Source: Lachnospiraceae bacterium (GTDB lineage: Bacteria > Bacillota > Clostridia > Lachnospirales > Lachnospiraceae). From it: a DNA stretch of 51,837 nucleotides. The stretch is taken from positions 1-51,837 of the forward strand of contig SVEK01000020.1 in the NCBI GenBank assembly GCA_015057405.1. The letters are read 5' to 3'. The notes under the pieces are model-generated. The model did no database searches. It saw only the letters and a program-made list of their open reading frames with translations, and was not told the DNA's origin. The position numbers and the translations under genes are program-made. Shown piece after piece: positions 51,068 to 51,837 of this stretch; within the stretch, counting starts at the first letter, position 1, and each line of letters opens with the position of its first letter.

Positions 51068-51837
51068 ATGAAGAAAAAAGTTTTTCGAATTATAATTAGT
51101 TATGTATGCCTTGTTATAATGATTAGCAGTATTTTTGGAGTTGCTCCTTTTGGAGGAGCAGCTTCAAAAGCTCCTAAGCTTGTAAAGAAAAAGGCAGTAT
51201 TATATGTTGGTAAAAAGACTACAATAAGACTTAAAAATGGTAAAAAAACAGCAAAAGTAAAGTGGAAAACCACCAATAAAAAGGTTGCATCTATTATCGG
51301 AAAAAAGACAAGAGGTAATAATGCATATTGTAAAATTAAAGCTAAAAAACCCGGAAAGTGTAATATTGTTGCAAAATACACATTGGGAACAAAGTCAAAG
51401 AAGCTTAGATGTCAGGTTGTCGTAAAAAGAAAAGGCGGTAATGAACTTATCAGCCCGACGATATATCCGGGGGTAAATCCAATCGAAACTACCATTCCGA
51501 CTATGTCAGTAACGAATAAACCGGGAGATTCGCAAAATCCGGAGACGACACCGAATGGTAATTCGGGCGCTACAGATAACACGGAGACAACACCTGACGG
51601 AAGTTCAGGTTCGACTGATAACCCGGAGGCAACACCGGACGGAAGTTCGGGTTCAACAGATAACCCGGAGGCAACACCGGACGGAAGTTCGGGTTCAACA
51701 GATAACCCGGAGGCAACACCGGACGGAAGTTCAGGTTCGACTGATAACCCGGAGACAACACCGACCCAAAAGCCGGTGGTAACCAATGCGCCGACCCAAA
51801 AGCCGGTGGTAACCAACGCACCGACCCAAAAGCCGGT
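51068..51837 (+). CDS. Secreted protein with Lys-rich Ig-like module and repetitive linker, cut by the window edge
   Basis: The first 256 codons of a gene running off the right edge. AGGAGG lies 5 bp before the ATG. Residues 1-33 are a signal peptide (MKKKVFRIIISYVCLVIMIS then GAAS). About 36-119 is the Lys-rich module (TAKVKWKTTNKKVAS). From residue 158 come five 14-residue repeats, consensus NPEATPDGSSGSTD, then a 10-residue TQKPVVTNAP repeat that continues past the edge. The catalytic or binding domain lies outside. By analogy with the other three module-bearing proteins it is probably a polysaccharide-active enzyme. It may be co-regulated with the esterase by the AraC protein. Confidence 0.85.
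   Translation, partial: MKKKVFRIIISYVCLVIMISSIFGVAPFGGAASKAPKLVKKKAVLYVGKKTTIRLKNGKKTAKVKWKTTNKKVASIIGKKTRGNNAYCKIKAKKPGKCNIVAKYTLGTKSKKLRCQVVVKRKGGNELISPTIYPGVNPIETTIPTMSVTNKPGDSQNPETTPNGNSGATDNTETTPDGSSGSTDNPEATPDGSSGSTDNPEATPDGSSGSTDNPEATPDGSSGSTDNPETTPTQKPVVTNAPTQKPVVTNAPTQKP
51539..51837 (+). repeat. 42-bp and 30-bp minisatellites in a secreted-protein linker
   Basis: Five 42-bp units start at 51539, 51581, 51623, 51665 and 51707, with a partial sixth at 51749. Units three and four are identical. Then 30-bp units start at 51764, 51794 and 51824 (cut by the edge). All stay in frame, so copy-number change would only alter linker length. Confidence 0.93.

Noticed and set aside
51412-51821. 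Minus-strand frames with Ser/Val/Pro/Gly repeats at the right edge
   Set aside because: They are mirror frames of the minisatellite in the plus-strand secreted protein.

Overview
The window is AT-rich, with dense genes, strong AGGAGG-type ribosome binding sites and sigma-A-like promoters. Its content points to a Gram-positive, spore-former-related anaerobe of the Clostridia, most likely Lachnospiraceae (Butyrivibrio/Roseburia-like). Support comes from the cysS-mrnC-rlmB-sigH order, an HPr kinase/Crh-type regulatory system, 2-hydroxyacyl-CoA dehydratase-type proteins, WhiA, and a secretome of Lys-rich Ig-like modules joined to Thr/Pro linkers and xylan-active domains. The genus is an inference; no rRNA is present.

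Layout. 1-2.2 kb: the end of a chemotaxis operon (cheA fragment, cheW, a receptor). 2.3-4.0 kb: a secreted GH10 xylanase. 4.1-4.4 kb: a 37-bp tandem repeat running into the 3' end of a minus-strand pair for a CoA-dehydratase activase-like protein and its dehydratase-like partner (4.4-8.7 kb). 8.9-14.4 kb: an O-antigen-ligase-like protein, luxS, two small unknown proteins, trpS, aroC and a further small protein. 14.6 kb: a Gly/Cys-rich minus-strand mini-protein. 15-18.6 kb: purC, purB and purA (IMP to AMP steps plus SAICAR synthesis). 18.9-25.8 kb: a four-gene operon of unknown function (1180-aa DUF5717-like solenoid, actin/Hsp70-fold-like protein, TPR-like protein, coiled-coil membrane protein). 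25.8-27.4 kb: mrp and thiN on the minus strand. 27.5-35.8 kb: a regulatory and housekeeping operon, hprK, glucokinase, murB, rapZ, whiA, a Crh-like HPr and ileS. 36-38.5 kb: glycogen phosphorylase behind a highly structured leader. 38.6-40.2 kb: a Lit-like (DUF1461) membrane enzyme and an unknown membrane protein. 40.2-44.0 kb: a 57-bp repeat tract, a terminator, tRNA-Thr(GGT) overlapping sigH, then rlmB, mrnC and cysS. 44.3-51.8 kb: a multi-CBM9 surface protein, a GtrA-family protein, an AraC regulator, a secreted SGNH esterase and the start of another Ig-module protein.

How the genes fit together. The secreted proteins (xylanase, CBM9 protein, SGNH esterase and the cut-off protein at the right edge) share one cationic N-terminal module. 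That suggests a plant-polysaccharide (xylan) degrading lifestyle with a common surface-retention device. Sugar uptake would feed glucokinase and glycogen phosphorylase, and HprK acting on Ser46 of HPr/Crh would report carbon status. RapZ, MurB and WhiA sit in the same operon and link this to cell-wall synthesis. The strongest candidates for an undescribed system are the 18.9-25.8 kb operon, the His-less HPr, the shared cationic Ig-like module and the structured RNA ahead of glgP.
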